Of a stretch of 31,483 nucleotides of DNA, positions 8,163 through 16,887 are shown piece by piece. Location of the stretch: IMG/VR virus record IMGVR_UViG_3300013132_000163, positions 1-31,483 of that record. The stretch is one strand, 5' to 3'. This stretch comes from a virus. The translations under genes were made by a program, and so were the position numbers. The notes below the pieces were generated by a model. The model had not been told where the DNA came from and ran no database searches. It was given only the letters and a program-made list of their open reading frames with translations. Positions within the stretch are counted from its first letter, which is position 1; each line of letters starts with the position of its first letter.

Positions 8163-8459
8163 ATGGCTGAGAATGCTGAAATTGTTATGGAAAAAGATTT
8201 TTCACAAGAAGATGTTACTGTTGTTAAAGAGTTACAATCAAAGTATGCATCAACAACTGCACAACTTGGACAAGTTGAAATAGAATTGTATATTTTGAAT
8301 AAAAGATTAGAACAGATGAACAGTTTACGTGAACAACTTTTTCAAAGATATGACGGATTGCAAAAAGAAGAAACTGATTTGGTAAAGTCACTAAATGAAA
8401 AATATGGTGATGGTGTTTTAGATTTAGATTCTGGAAAATTTATCCCATCTAAATCATAG
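8163..8459 (+). CDS. small coiled-coil protein
   Basis: 98 residues, unrecognised. Residues about 15-80 form a heptad-rich helix (VVKELQSKYASTTAQLGQVEIELYI, LNKRLEQMNSLREQLFQRY), and the tail ends GVLDLDSGKFIPSKS. Start is ATG after GAGG at 8153. It has its own ATATTTAT motif and lies between the gp15-like and sheath genes. A small scaffold, chaperone or minor virion role is plausible. The position suggests a structural-gene partner, but nothing in the sequence gives the function. Confidence 0.7.
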   Translation: MAENAEIVMEKDFSQEDVTVVKELQSKYASTTAQLGQVEIELYILNKRLEQMNSLREQLFQRYDGLQKEETDLVKSLNEKYGDGVLDLDSGKFIPSKS

Positions 8460-8476
8460 TTTGGACTTTTTCATTC

Positions 8477-8484
8477 ATATTTAT
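8477..8484 (+). promoter_or_regulatory. ATATTTAT motif within a palindrome, putative late promoter of sheath gene
   Basis: Exact copy, 36 nt before the GTG at 8521. It is centred in a near-perfect palindrome TTCATAT-TT-ATATGAA (8474-8489), so the motif overlaps a possible small hairpin. Confidence 0.7.
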
Positions 8485-8520
8485 ATGAAGACTTAATTCT
8501 ATAATTTTTTGGAGAAAATA

Positions 8521-10959
8521 GTGGCTAATGAAAGAATTGTAAGTCCTGGAGTGTTTACCAATGAAAATGATCTCTCATTTCTTCCACAAGGAATTGGAGC
8601 TATTGGTGCGGCATTGATAGGACCAACGCTAAAAGGACCAGCCTTCGTTCCTACTCTAGTTGAAGGATATAGTGACTTTGTGACTAGATTTGGTGGAACA
8701 TATGAACAATCATATTTACCTTACACTGCAAAAAACTACTTAAATAATGCCGGAAGTGCGACTATTGTTCGTGTTCTTGGATCTGGTGGATATTCAGTTA
8801 AACATCCTATTGCAATTGTTGCAACTGGTTCATGGGGTAAACAGTTAATATCATTTTTACACCCAACATTTGTTGTTACAGATAGCGATGCAACTTCATT
8901 ATTTGCTAAATCAACAATATCTGCAAATGCAAGTGGAAGTTTCAATCTTGTAATTTCCGGTGGATTCCAAACTGATCAAAGTGCATTTACAAATGCATCC
9001 GATGAAAATGGACAACAATTTTCACTATCAATAAATCCAGAAAGCACAGCATATATTGGTGATATGTTCGGATATAATCCCTATGGAACTCATGCAGTTT
9101 ACAATTATGTTGCTTTTAAGAAAGCCGCATCGTCATCACTTGCATCTGATCCATCAACCACAATTATTATGGAAACAGGATCAGCTGGTTCTCCGTGGGA
9201 TTTCACAAATGATTATCTTGAAGCATCTACACCATATATCACTTCTCAAAAAGTTGGTGGTTCAGCAACAAATCTTTTCCGTTTCCACACACTTTCTCAT
9301 GGTATTCATGCAAATTATGAGATTAAAGTTGGTATATCTAACATTCGTCCTGCTGGCACAATTGCTGGTTCTGAATACGGTGACTTTGATGTTGTTGTTA
9401 GATTTGTTGATCAATCTAAACTCCCACAGACACCATTTACAAGTGAAGATGATGATTTGAGACCATCTGTGGTAGAGCAATTTAAGTGTAATCTTGATCC
9501 AAATTCTCCAAAATATATCACAAGAGTTATTGGTGATAGATATTTGACAGTAAATGATGATGGAAAAGTTATCGTAAATGGTGACTATTCAAATAAATCA
9601 AAATATCTTCGTGTTGAAGCAACAGAGGCAGTTGCTAATGGTGGTGTATCACCAAATCTTGTTCCATTCGGATTCCGTTCTTTAACATCACCCATACCAA
9701 GTGGATTTTCACAACCTGCTGCAGCTTCTTATGTATCTGCACAAACAGCAGGTGGTTCTTACAATAGGAGAGTTTATTGGGGATTCAATTATGATTTCGT
9801 AAATACCGATAACTTTAATTATTTGAGACCACTTCCAATTATTGCAAACCAAACAACTGGTAGTAATACAGATTTCTATTTGGGCGATTACCAACAGGAT
9901 CCTGGTGCTAACTTCCCAACATCTGCAATTGCATATAGTTCATCAATAGATTTAACAACAAATACTGCACTGGATTCTCGTAAATTTATGGTGCCTTTCC
10001 AGGGTGGATTCGATGGTCATAAACCAAATCTTCAAAAGAAACTTGGTTCATATATTGAAGCCGGAAACACACAAGGATTTGATATATCAAATTCATCTAC
10101 AACCGGATATACTTCATATAAGAAGGCAGTCGCAACAGTTTCTAATGCAGACGAATTTGATATTAACATGATTGCAACTCCAGGTATTCTTCACTCATTG
10201 CATTCCGCATTGACATCATATGCTAAAGATATATGTGAAGACCGTGGTGATGCTTTCTATGTGATGGATTCAACTGGTATCAATGACAACATTGCAACCG
10301 CAGTTGCAACAACAGAAGGATTTGACAGTAACTACGCTGCAACATATTATCCTTGGGTTAAAATTATAGATATGGATAGAAACAAACCTGTTTGGGTTCC
10401 ACCATCAGTTGTTCTTCCGGGTGTAATCGCTTTCAATGACCGTGTATCTGCTGAATGGTTTGCTCCTGCTGGTTTGAATCGTGGTGGACTAACAGAAGTC
10501 GTTGAAGTGAAATCAAGATTGACACAAACAGAAAGAGATACATTGTATGAGGCAAGAATCAATCCTATTGCAGTTTTTCCTGCAACAGGCGTATGTGTGT
10601 GGGGTCAAAAGACATTACAAGGTCGCCCATCTGCACTTGACCGTATCAATGTTCGCCGTTTGTTGATTGCTTCCAAGAAGTTTATTGCTTCTTCTACGAG
10701 ATACCTTGTGTTTGAACAAAACACATCACAAACAAGAACTCGTTTCTTGAACATTGTGACACCATATCTTGAATCAATCCAACAACGACAAGGTTTGTAT
10801 GCTTTCCGTGTTATCATGGATGAATCAAACAATACACCTGACATCATTGACCGTAACATCCTTTATGGACAGTTGTTCTTACAACCTGCCAAGACCGCTG
10901 AATTTATCATTCTTGATTTCAACATTCAGTCTACTGGTGCTGCGTTCCCTGGTGCTTAA
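8521..10959 (+). CDS. gp18-like tail sheath protein
   Basis: 812 residues from the GTG at 8521, which has GGAG at 8511-8514. A TTG at 8509 would overlap that ribosome site and is rejected. The N-terminus ANERIVSPGVFTNEND is the typical sheath start (..SPGVxxxE). The C-terminal domain is also typical: RINVRRLLIASKKF, GLYAFRVIMDESNN, and ILDFNIQSTGAAF. This is the contractile sheath that surrounds the tube. It is longer than T4 gp18 (659), with the extra length in the variable middle (roughly 120-450), expected to be surface-exposed. A strong terminator follows. High-confidence family assignment. Confidence 0.93.
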   Translation: MANERIVSPGVFTNENDLSFLPQGIGAIGAALIGPTLKGPAFVPTLVEGYSDFVTRFGGTYEQSYLPYTAKNYLNNAGSATIVRVLGSGGYSVKHPIAIVATGSWGKQLISFLHPTFVVTDSDATSLFAKSTISANASGSFNLVISGGFQTDQSAFTNASDENGQQFSLSINPESTAYIGDMFGYNPYGTHAVYNYVAFKKAASSSLASDPSTTIIMETGSAGSPWDFTNDYLEASTPYITSQKVGGSATNLFRFHTLSHGIHANYEIKVGISNIRPAGTIAGSEYGDFDVVVRFVDQSKLPQTPFTSEDDDLRPSVVEQFKCNLDPNSPKYITRVIGDRYLTVNDDGKVIVNGDYSNKSKYLRVEATEAVANGGVSPNLVPFGFRSLTSPIPSGFSQPAAASYVSAQTAGGSYNRRVYWGFNYDFVNTDNFNYLRPLPIIANQTTGSNTDFYLGDYQQDPGANFPTSAIAYSSSIDLTTNTALDSRKFMVPFQGGFDGHKPNLQKKLGSYIEAGNTQGFDISNSSTTGYTSYKKAVATVSNADEFDINMIATPGILHSLHSALTSYAKDICEDRGDAFYVMDSTGINDNIATAVATTEGFDSNYAATYYPWVKIIDMDRNKPVWVPPSVVLPGVIAFNDRVSAEWFAPAGLNRGGLTEVVEVKSRLTQTERDTLYEARINPIAVFPATGVCVWGQKTLQGRPSALDRINVRRLLIASKKFIASSTRYLVFEQNTSQTRTRFLNIVTPYLESIQQRQGLYAFRVIMDESNNTPDIIDRNILYGQLFLQPAKTAEFIILDFNIQSTGAAFPGA

Positions 10960-10969
10960 TTAAAATAAA

Positions 10970-11001
10970 TGGGGAGTTGAAATACACTCCCCACATTTTT
11001 T
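10970..11001 (+). terminator. intrinsic terminator after tail sheath
   Basis: Stem TGGGGAG (10970-10976) with CTCCCCA (10987-10993), 10-nt loop, then CA and T6. Confidence 0.92.
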
Positions 11002-11010
11002 AATAGTCTT

Positions 11011-11018
11011 ATATTTAT
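11011..11018 (+). promoter_or_regulatory. ATATTTAT motif, putative late promoter of tail tube gene
   Basis: Exact copy 10 nt after the sheath terminator and 31 nt before the ATG at 11050. The terminator-then-motif layout allows separate, strong expression of the abundant tube protein. Confidence 0.7.
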
Positions 11019-11049
11019 GTAAAAGAACATTTTTAATTTGGAGATATAA

Positions 11050-11538
11050 ATGGCTGAATTACTCGATCCCAATGAAATTTTTTTCACACCGTTTGAACCA
11101 AAATTACAGAACCGATTTATTCTGTATGTTGAAGGCGTTCCTGCCTATTTGGTTAAAGGTGCAGGTAGACCAAACATCAGTTTCAACCCAATCACGCTTG
11201 ACCATATAAATGTGAAACGAAAAGTTAAGGGAAAGGGTGAATGGCAAGATGTTTCAATTAAATTGTATGATCCTATTGTTCCGTCTGCTGCTCAAGCAGT
11301 AATGGAATGGGTGCGTTTATCACATGAATCCGTAACAGGTCGTGATGGTTATTCTGACTTCTACAAGAAAGATATAACACTTCACATTCTTGGTCCGGTT
11401 GGTGATAAAGTTGAAGAATGGACACTCAAAGGTGCATTTATCACTGGCACAACATTTGGTGATATGGATTGGTCATCCGATGCATTTGTTGAAATATCTT
11501 TGACACTTGCATATGACTATGCTATCCTTCAATACTAA
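11050..11538 (+). CDS. gp19-like tail tube protein
   Basis: 162 residues, almost exactly the length of T4 gp19 (163). The pattern fits: an N-terminal FEPKLQNRFILYVEGVPAYL strand pair, then NITLDHINVKRKVKGKG-like and EWQDVSIKLYDPI strands, and the terminal FVEISLTLAYDYAIL. This subunit forms the inner tube through which DNA passes. Start is ATG with GGAG at 11041-11044. It directly follows the sheath gene, as in T4-type phages. Confidence 0.9.
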   Translation: MAELLDPNEIFFTPFEPKLQNRFILYVEGVPAYLVKGAGRPNISFNPITLDHINVKRKVKGKGEWQDVSIKLYDPIVPSAAQAVMEWVRLSHESVTGRDGYSDFYKKDITLHILGPVGDKVEEWTLKGAFITGTTFGDMDWSSDAFVEISLTLAYDYAILQY

Positions 11539-11577
11539 TACAATCTTTATTATTATATTGAAATTGAATTGAAATAC

Positions 11578-11604
11578 GGGTATACTGATTTTTTCGGTAT
11601 ACCC
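11578..11604 (+). terminator. hairpin after tail tube gene (probable terminator)
   Basis: Stem GGGTATAC (11578-11585) with GTATACCC (11597-11604) and an 11-nt loop containing six T. No T run follows; instead the ATATTTAT motif begins at the next base. It may terminate weakly, or may protect or process the tube transcript. Confidence 0.6.
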
Positions 11605-11612
11605 ATATTTAT
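11605..11612 (+). promoter_or_regulatory. ATATTTAT motif, putative late promoter of chaperone genes
   Basis: Exact copy directly abutting the 3' side of the hairpin at 11578-11604, 48 nt before the ATG at 11661. Confidence 0.65.
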
Positions 11613-11660
11613 ACTTGTATATTAAAACGTTTTATTAAAAACTATGTTATAGGATTAGTT

Positions 11661-12527
11661 ATGACAAAAATTCCAACCGGGTATGAAATACCCACAGAAG
11701 GACCACTATCTGATGCTGATATTAAAGCGCAATTATTGGCAGAACATAAACAGACTTCTGTTAAAAAAACAAATTTCCCTACTGAAATAATACCATTGCC
11801 ATCCAAGGGATATATTTATCCTCCCGATAGTCCATTGGCCGCCGGTGTTATTGAAATGAAGTATATGACGGCAAAAGAAGAAGACATTTTAACATCACAG
11901 AATCTAATTAAACAGGGTGTTGTTTTGGATAAATTGTTTGAGTCTTTGATTGTTACACCTATCAACTATAATGAGTTATACACTGGTGATAAAAACGCAA
12001 TTATGGTTGCAGCTCGTATATTAGGTTATGGCAAAGATTATGTAGTTGAAGTAGATGATCCATTTTCTCCTGGAACAAAACAAAAATTAACAATAGATTT
12101 AACTCAAATCGAGCACAAGGAGGTCGATTATAGCTTATTTGAGGCAGGAAAAAATGAATTTGACTTTGAATTGCCTACATCTAAAAGAGTTATTACATTC
12201 CGATTGATGACACATGGATTAGACAAAGAAGTTCAGGCAGAAGTAAAGGCCATGAACAAAAATCGTATGAAAACTGGAATTGATAGGGAATTAACAACAA
12301 GACTCAAACATATTATTACATCAATTGATGGTGAGACAGGAAGAGCTGCTATAAATAATTTTGTTGATAATGAGTTGTTTGCAGCAGATTCAAGAGCATT
12401 AAGACAGTATATTAAATCAATATCACCAGATTTGGATTTAACATATACATTTGTTTCAGATGCAACTGGTGAAGTAAAGGAGATGGATATCCCGATTGGG
12501 ATTTCATTTTTTTGGCCTGGATCCTAA
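11661..12527 (+). CDS. gp26-like baseplate hub / tail assembly chaperone
   Basis: 288 residues. LPSKGYIYPPDSPL followed by EMKYMTAKEEDILTSQNLI is the pattern of the T4 gp26-type baseplate family (T4_baseplate). The middle has DLTQIEHKEVDYSLF and a FRLMTHGLDKEV helix; the end is DIPIGISFFWPGS. In T4, gp26 takes part in hub assembly and gene 26 lies just before gene 51; here the gp51-like frame overlaps the 3' end. Placed directly before the tape measure gene, the pair sits where other phages encode tail assembly chaperones. Start is ATG after AGGA at 11652. The frame ends two codons after a T7 run at 12507-12513, so some ribosomes may shift into the gp51-like frame. Confidence 0.75.
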   Translation: MTKIPTGYEIPTEGPLSDADIKAQLLAEHKQTSVKKTNFPTEIIPLPSKGYIYPPDSPLAAGVIEMKYMTAKEEDILTSQNLIKQGVVLDKLFESLIVTPINYNELYTGDKNAIMVAARILGYGKDYVVEVDDPFSPGTKQKLTIDLTQIEHKEVDYSLFEAGKNEFDFELPTSKRVITFRLMTHGLDKEVQAEVKAMNKNRMKTGIDRELTTRLKHIITSIDGETGRAAINNFVDNELFAADSRALRQYIKSISPDLDLTYTFVSDATGEVKEMDIPIGISFFWPGS

Positions 12528-12732
12528 TTATAGAATTGGATTGCATGAGGAAATTTTTAGTCTTTGTTATTACGGTCAGGGTGGATTTACTTGGAATGAC
12601 GTTTACAATCTACCAATACATTTAAGACGATTTTACATAAAACAAATTGTTAAAATAATGGAAGAAAAAAATAAAAAAGACACAGAACAATATAATGCAA
12701 GAAAGAGGCCAGTCCCAACATTTACCCGGTAA
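12496..12732 (+). CDS. gp51-like chaperone frame, probably expressed by frameshifting
   Basis: The open frame runs from a TTG at 12496 to 12732. Its conserved part (HEEIFSLCYYGQGGFTWNDVYNLP, cited here as HEEIFSLCYYG and GGFTWNDVYNLP, then LRRFYIKQIVK) resembles T4-type gp51, which helps assemble the baseplate hub. The frame has no ATG until near 12658, no Shine-Dalgarno, and overlaps the gp26-like gene by 32 nt. It is in the +1 (equivalently -2) frame relative to that gene, and the T7 run at 12507-12513 is in the overlap. I infer that it is made as a C-terminal extension of the gp26-like protein, beginning around 12514, rather than as an independent protein. Confidence 0.7.
   Translation: MGFHFFGLDPNYRIGLHEEIFSLCYYGQGGFTWNDVYNLPIHLRRFYIKQIVKIMEEKNKKDTEQYNARKRPVPTFTR
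12507..12513 (+). other. candidate programmed frameshift site (T7)
   Basis: In the gp26-like frame the codons are TCA TTT TTT TGG. Skipping one T (+1), or slipping back two on the poly-T (-2), places GGC CTG GAT of the gp51-like frame next. No in-frame start serves the downstream frame, so slippage here is the simplest way to express it. A +1 or -2 event would differ from the -1 shift of the classic lambda G/GT chaperones. Confidence 0.6.
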
Positions 12733-12741
12733 AATAATCAT

Positions 12742-12776
12742 GGTTCGTATATTTATCTATACGAACCTTTTTTTTT
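12742..12776 (+). terminator. intrinsic terminator with ATATTTAT in the hairpin
   Basis: Stem GGTTCGTATA (12742-12751) with TATACGAACC (12758-12767), loop TTTATC, T9 tail. It ends the chaperone unit. The putative promoter motif (12749-12756) is inside the hairpin itself. Confidence 0.9.
12749..12756 (+). promoter_or_regulatory. ATATTTAT motif inside terminator, putative late promoter of tape measure gene
   Basis: Exact copy spanning the stem-loop junction of the 12742-12776 terminator and 36 nt before the tape measure ATG. One short sequence seems to end one transcript and begin the next. Confidence 0.65.
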
Positions 12777-12792
12777 AATATAAAATGAAACT

Positions 12793-15700
12793 ATGGCAGA
12801 AGATATTTCAAGGAGAGATGCGGAAGCTCTCGCCGGTTTAAGAAAACAAGAAGTTGATATAACACGGGAACTTATTGATCTCCGTGATAAACTTGTCACA
12901 CTTTCACGCGCTGATGTTTTGAATCTTGAAGAAGTTGCAAACATTCAATCTAGATCATTAGAATTAGAAAAACAAAGACAAGGGGTAACAAAACAAATAG
13001 TTTCTATAACCGGACAAGTGTTAGAAAGTGATGAAAAACGAGCAGAATTACAAGAAAGATCCAATAAAAATGCAGAAGATGCATTAAAAACAACCCGTGA
13101 AGTTCAAAAAATCCAGACAGAGGAATTAAAAGCTCAAAAAGAAAATGAACTTATATTGAAAAAGGCAAGTGATGTTAAGCGAGAAATGTTGGAAACCTAC
13201 AATGATGTAGTAAAATCAATAGGGGATGAAAAAAAATATGCAGAAGAACTGTTAAAGGTAAAAGAACAACAAAATGATGTAACAAACCTTTTACAATTAT
13301 CCGCTGAAAATTCTGCAAAAGAAGGTGGGGAAGTATTAAGAGCAGCTCAAGAACTTGCAAATACAACACAATTGATAACAAAAAATGTGGCTGAAAGAGC
13401 TGTTGCTGAAGCCGCCGCCCGTGAAGGTAAATTTGTAGAACTAAGCGTTGCAGCAGAACAAAGGGGACTTGATAGAGCTGCCATAGAACTCGTAACTGCG
13501 AAAAACCTTGGAAATATGGAAACGGTTGCTTTATTACAAAAAGAAATAGACTTTTTGAATGAAGAAGTTGCCATAAAAACAGAGTCTAATATGCTTAATA
13601 AGCAAATGGCTCAAGACATGGCAAAGGTGCTTGAAACAACAAAAATGATGAAAGACGCAATACAGTCGTCACCGATAGGGAGTTTAATAGATGGGGTGTC
13701 TAGTGCCGTAAAAAATTTACCAGGTGGCGAAATGATTGCAAAAACTCTTGGTGTTGATAAATTATCCGAAGATATTAAAACGAATTTGGGCGATACTATG
13801 TCAAATGTAGTTGCCGGATTCAAACAAGGTGGATCAGAAGGTATGGCTGCACTTTCAGATGGTGCCAAGGCATTTGGAAAAACACTTATGACAGGACCAC
13901 AGGCAGTTATAGTTTTGATGGTTGCTGCTGTTGCAGGTTTGGTTGCCATATTAAAAAGTGGTTTTGATACAATGGTTGAGCAATTTAATAAAGCTGACCA
14001 GGCGGTTTCCGATATGCAAAAGGCATTTGGTGGAACCAAAAAAGATGCAGTAGAAACTTTCAAAGCTGCTCAAGGTATGGCACAAGAAATGGGAATCGTT
14101 GGTGTAAATTCAAAAGAAGTTGCCAAGGGTATGGGTATTGTAAGTGAATTGATGGGTGGATTGGATGTTGCTTCTCAAATAAAATCTGGAAATAAAGAAC
14201 TTGAACAATTTGCTAAAGATGCAACTGTTTTGAGTGAAAAATTTGGAATGAGTGCAGATGAAATTGGTAATATAAAGGCACTTGCAACTATGACTGGTGA
14301 ATCTATGGGTTCTCTTGTCAAAAAAGGAACTGGTCTTGCAAAAGGATTGATGACGGATAAAGAGGCAATGAAGACACTTGCTTCTGTTCCAAAATCGGTA
14401 TCGGTTGCTTTCAAAGGTGGAACGGAATCACTTATCAAGGCAGCACAAAAAGCAAAAATGCTTGGAACAGATTTGGGTAGAATCCAATCAATCGGTGACG
14501 GTATGCTTGATATTGAATCATCACTTGCAAAAGAAATGGAAGCCCGAGTATTGACTGGTAAACAATTAAATCTTGATTCTGCAAGACAACTTGCACTTGC
14601 TGGTGACATTGCTGGATTGCAAGATGAATTGTTGAATCAAGCTGGATCACTGGAAGAGTTTCAAAATATGAATAGACTTCAACAAAAATCTATGGCAGAT
14701 GCAATGGGTATGACTGTTGAAGAAATGACTGAAATGCTTACAAAGGCACAAGAATACAGAGATGTTGGATTGGATTCTGCTAAAATAACAGAATTGCAAA
14801 ATATGAATCAAGAACAACTTGCAGAAGAAATGAAAAAGGCATCTAGTGCCGAACAAAAGGCATATATCGAAAAAATGGCAAAAGAAAAAGAAGCGGCAAC
14901 TATGGCTGAACAATTTGCAGATATTATGACAAAAATTCAGGAAAAGATAACATCTTTCATTGCACCAATTATTGATGTGATACATGGTCTATTTGATGCA
15001 GGTGATGCCGCTGGTGGCATAACCGGAGCATTGGATGGTGTGTTTGCAATACTAACTCCAATTTTTGATATAGTAGTTGGTTTGGGTAAGATACTTTTCA
15101 ATGCAATTATAGCACCATTCAAAATAGTATTTACAATACTTGGTTCTATATTTGATGTTGTTTCATCGGTATTCTCGCTTTTCACAAGTGCTGGTGGGGA
15201 AATAGGAGATACATTTGGCAGTATAGGTGATATATTTACATCAATACAAGATACCTTTATGAGTATCGGTCAAGCTATTTTAGATACATTTCTTGCACCG
15301 TTAAAAATAGCATATGAAACTGCTATCACGCCTATATTCGATGTATTTGAATTATTGAAAAAAACATTTAGTGAAGTATTTGAATCCGTTAAAAAAGCGT
15401 TTGAACCATTATTTCCTGTTTCAAAACAAGGCGAAGAAACTGCGGGCATAATGGACACGATAAAAGGCATATTTGAAAAAATGAAACCAGTCATAACAAT
15501 GATTGGAACTATAATTGCCGCATTTATTGTTAAACCCATTGAAATTTTTGCAAGTGTGATAACTGGTATAGTTAAATTATTTACTGGTGATTTTGCGGGT
15601 GCTGCCGATAGTGTTGGTAAAATAATATATGATTTGTTTATAGGATTGCCTAAAACAATTTTGACAGCCATTGCAGGTGCAATAGATGCCATATTTGGAA

Positions 15701-16884
15701 CAAATTTAACTAAATCTGTTGGTGACTTTTTTGATTTTGTAACTGGCATATTCGGTGATATTGGCGACTATGTTATGAATATAGGGGGTTTGATATTAGA
15801 TTATCTAATGTCACCATTTGATTTAGTATCTACCGTTATAGATGGAATTGTGCAAATGTTTAGCGGCGATTTCATGGGTGGTTTAGAAACAATTGGCGGT
15901 GGTATTAAAGATTTCATCATGGCACCGTTTGATTTAGTTAGCGGATTGTTTGATAATTTAATGGGAACAATTGGAAAGATAACCGATAAAGTTTCAGGAG
16001 CTCTTTCTTTTTTTGGAATCGGTGGCGATGAAGCTGAAGAAGAAACCCAAAAAAAGGCAGAAGAAACAAAGAAAGGTGGATCAGCAAGTCCTATAAAATC
16101 CGCATCTGCCGGTGCATTGAATCCTGCCAATGAAGCGTATATGGGCCCCAAGGGTGGTGGTCCATCCATGAATCCAAAGGATTATCCAGATGGATCTCGT
16201 GCACAACAATTGGCAATGGATGGTGATGTTGAAGGATTGCAGAAAGAAGTTCAAATGTTAGGTGCCGCTGCTAGTGGTGGTATTATCAAAAAAGGTGGAG
16301 CAACATTGGTTGGTGAAAACGGACCTGAGGTTGTATCATTACCACAGGGTTCAGTTGTTGCTAATGCAAGTGCAACACAACAAGTTGGTGCTGCTATGGA
16401 CGCAATGGGCGGTGGTGCCGCAGAAGGGCAAGCCGAATCACCTGAATTATTGGTGTTACAAAGCATAGATTCAAAAATATCTGCGTTACTAGAACCTTTC
16501 CAAAAAATAGGTGAAATAGTTGGTAGTTTGGGTGGTGGTTTAGGATCAATTGCTGGTGGAATAATGGGTTCGGTTGGTGGAGCAATGAAAAGTTTATTCG
16601 GTGGTGGAGAATCAGAATCAGGAGCATCAACTGTTTCAGAAACACCAATGGGTGTTCCATCTGCCTTGGTATCAGGTGGTGAAGGTGCTGCCTCCGCTCC
16701 TGCTATTAACTTATCCAATGTTGAGGCAAAATTAGATAACATTGCAAATATATTAAATTCTGCCGCAAATCAACCAACATATATTAACATTGGTGAAAGA
16801 ACAATAGAAGAAATAAAATCTACATTAAATATGAAAGAATCCTATAACATAACATCTAACATTGGTAACGGAAGACGGGTTTAA
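12793..16884 (+). CDS. tail tape measure protein
   Basis: 1363 residues. The first 280 are charged coiled coil (EEVANIQSRSLELEKQRQG). A hydrophobic segment lies near 370-392 (AVIVLMVAAVAGLVAIL). A helical middle is followed by degenerate hydrophobic repeats (about 720-1090) with the recurrent elements APFKIV / SPFDLVS / APFDLVS and FTGDFAGA / FSGDFMGG. The C-terminus has GGIIKKGG...VGENGPE near 1174, a widespread tape-measure ending. The motif QLA..GD..GLQ.E occurs twice (about residues 597 and 1136). The protein sets tail length and is ejected during infection. At the usual ~0.15 nm per residue it predicts a tail near 200 nm, about twice T4. It follows the chaperone pair, as expected. No clear Shine-Dalgarno precedes the ATG. 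Confidence 0.92.
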   Translation: MAEDISRRDAEALAGLRKQEVDITRELIDLRDKLVTLSRADVLNLEEVANIQSRSLELEKQRQGVTKQIVSITGQVLESDEKRAELQERSNKNAEDALKTTREVQKIQTEELKAQKENELILKKASDVKREMLETYNDVVKSIGDEKKYAEELLKVKEQQNDVTNLLQLSAENSAKEGGEVLRAAQELANTTQLITKNVAERAVAEAAAREGKFVELSVAAEQRGLDRAAIELVTAKNLGNMETVALLQKEIDFLNEEVAIKTESNMLNKQMAQDMAKVLETTKMMKDAIQSSPIGSLIDGVSSAVKNLPGGEMIAKTLGVDKLSEDIKTNLGDTMSNVVAGFKQGGSEGMAALSDGAKAFGKTLMTGPQAVIVLMVAAVAGLVAILKSGFDTMVEQFNKADQAVSDMQKAFGGTKKDAVETFKAAQGMAQEMGIVGVNSKEVAKGMGIVSELMGGLDVASQIKSGNKELEQFAKDATVLSEKFGMSADEIGNIKALATMTGESMGSLVKKGTGLAKGLMTDKEAMKTLASVPKSVSVAFKGGTESLIKAAQKAKMLGTDLGRIQSIGDGMLDIESSLAKEMEARVLTGKQLNLDSARQLALAGDIAGLQDELLNQAGSLEEFQNMNRLQQKSMADAMGMTVEEMTEMLTKAQEYRDVGLDSAKITELQNMNQEQLAEEMKKASSAEQKAYIEKMAKEKEAATMAEQFADIMTKIQEKITSFIAPIIDVIHGLFDAGDAAGGITGALDGVFAILTPIFDIVVGLGKILFNAIIAPFKIVFTILGSIFDVVSSVFSLFTSAGGEIGDTFGSIGDIFTSIQDTFMSIGQAILDTFLAPLKIAYETAITPIFDVFELLKKTFSEVFESVKKAFEPLFPVSKQGEETAGIMDTIKGIFEKMKPVITMIGTIIAAFIVKPIEIFASVITGIVKLFTGDFAGAADSVGKIIYDLFIGLPKTILTAIAGAIDAIFGTNLTKSVGDFFDFVTGIFGDIGDYVMNIGGLILDYLMSPFDLVSTVIDGIVQMFSGDFMGGLETIGGGIKDFIMAPFDLVSGLFDNLMGTIGKITDKVSGALSFFGIGGDEAEEETQKKAEETKKGGSASPIKSASAGALNPANEAYMGPKGGGPSMNPKDYPDGSRAQQLAMDGDVEGLQKEVQMLGAAASGGIIKKGGATLVGENGPEVVSLPQGSVVANASATQQVGAAMDAMGGGAAEGQAESPELLVLQSIDSKISALLEPFQKIGEIVGSLGGGLGSIAGGIMGSVGGAMKSLFGGGESESGASTVSETPMGVPSALVSGGEGAASAPAINLSNVEAKLDNIANILNSAANQPTYINIGERTIEEIKSTLNMKESYNITSNIGNGRRV

Positions 16885-16887
16885 TAA

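Noticed and set aside
8509-8520. TTG at 8509 as the start of the tail sheath gene
   Set aside because: It overlaps the GGAG ribosome site at 8511-8514 that serves the GTG at 8521, and the GTG gives the typical ...SPGV sheath N-terminus.
9056-9460. 134-residue + strand frame inside the tail sheath gene
   Set aside because: His/Leu-rich translation with no ribosome site, in an alternative frame of a confidently assigned gene.
12512-12624. -1 frameshift product at the T7 run
   Set aside because: The -1 frame stays open for fewer than 40 codons and encodes nothing recognisable, whereas the +1/-2 frame encodes a gp51-like segment.
13611-14063. Long minus-strand frames opposite the tape measure gene (also 14175-14609, 15270-15749, 16251-16742)
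   Set aside because: They are antisense shadows of a well-supported + strand gene, lack ribosome sites, and have low-complexity translations dictated by the codon use opposite.
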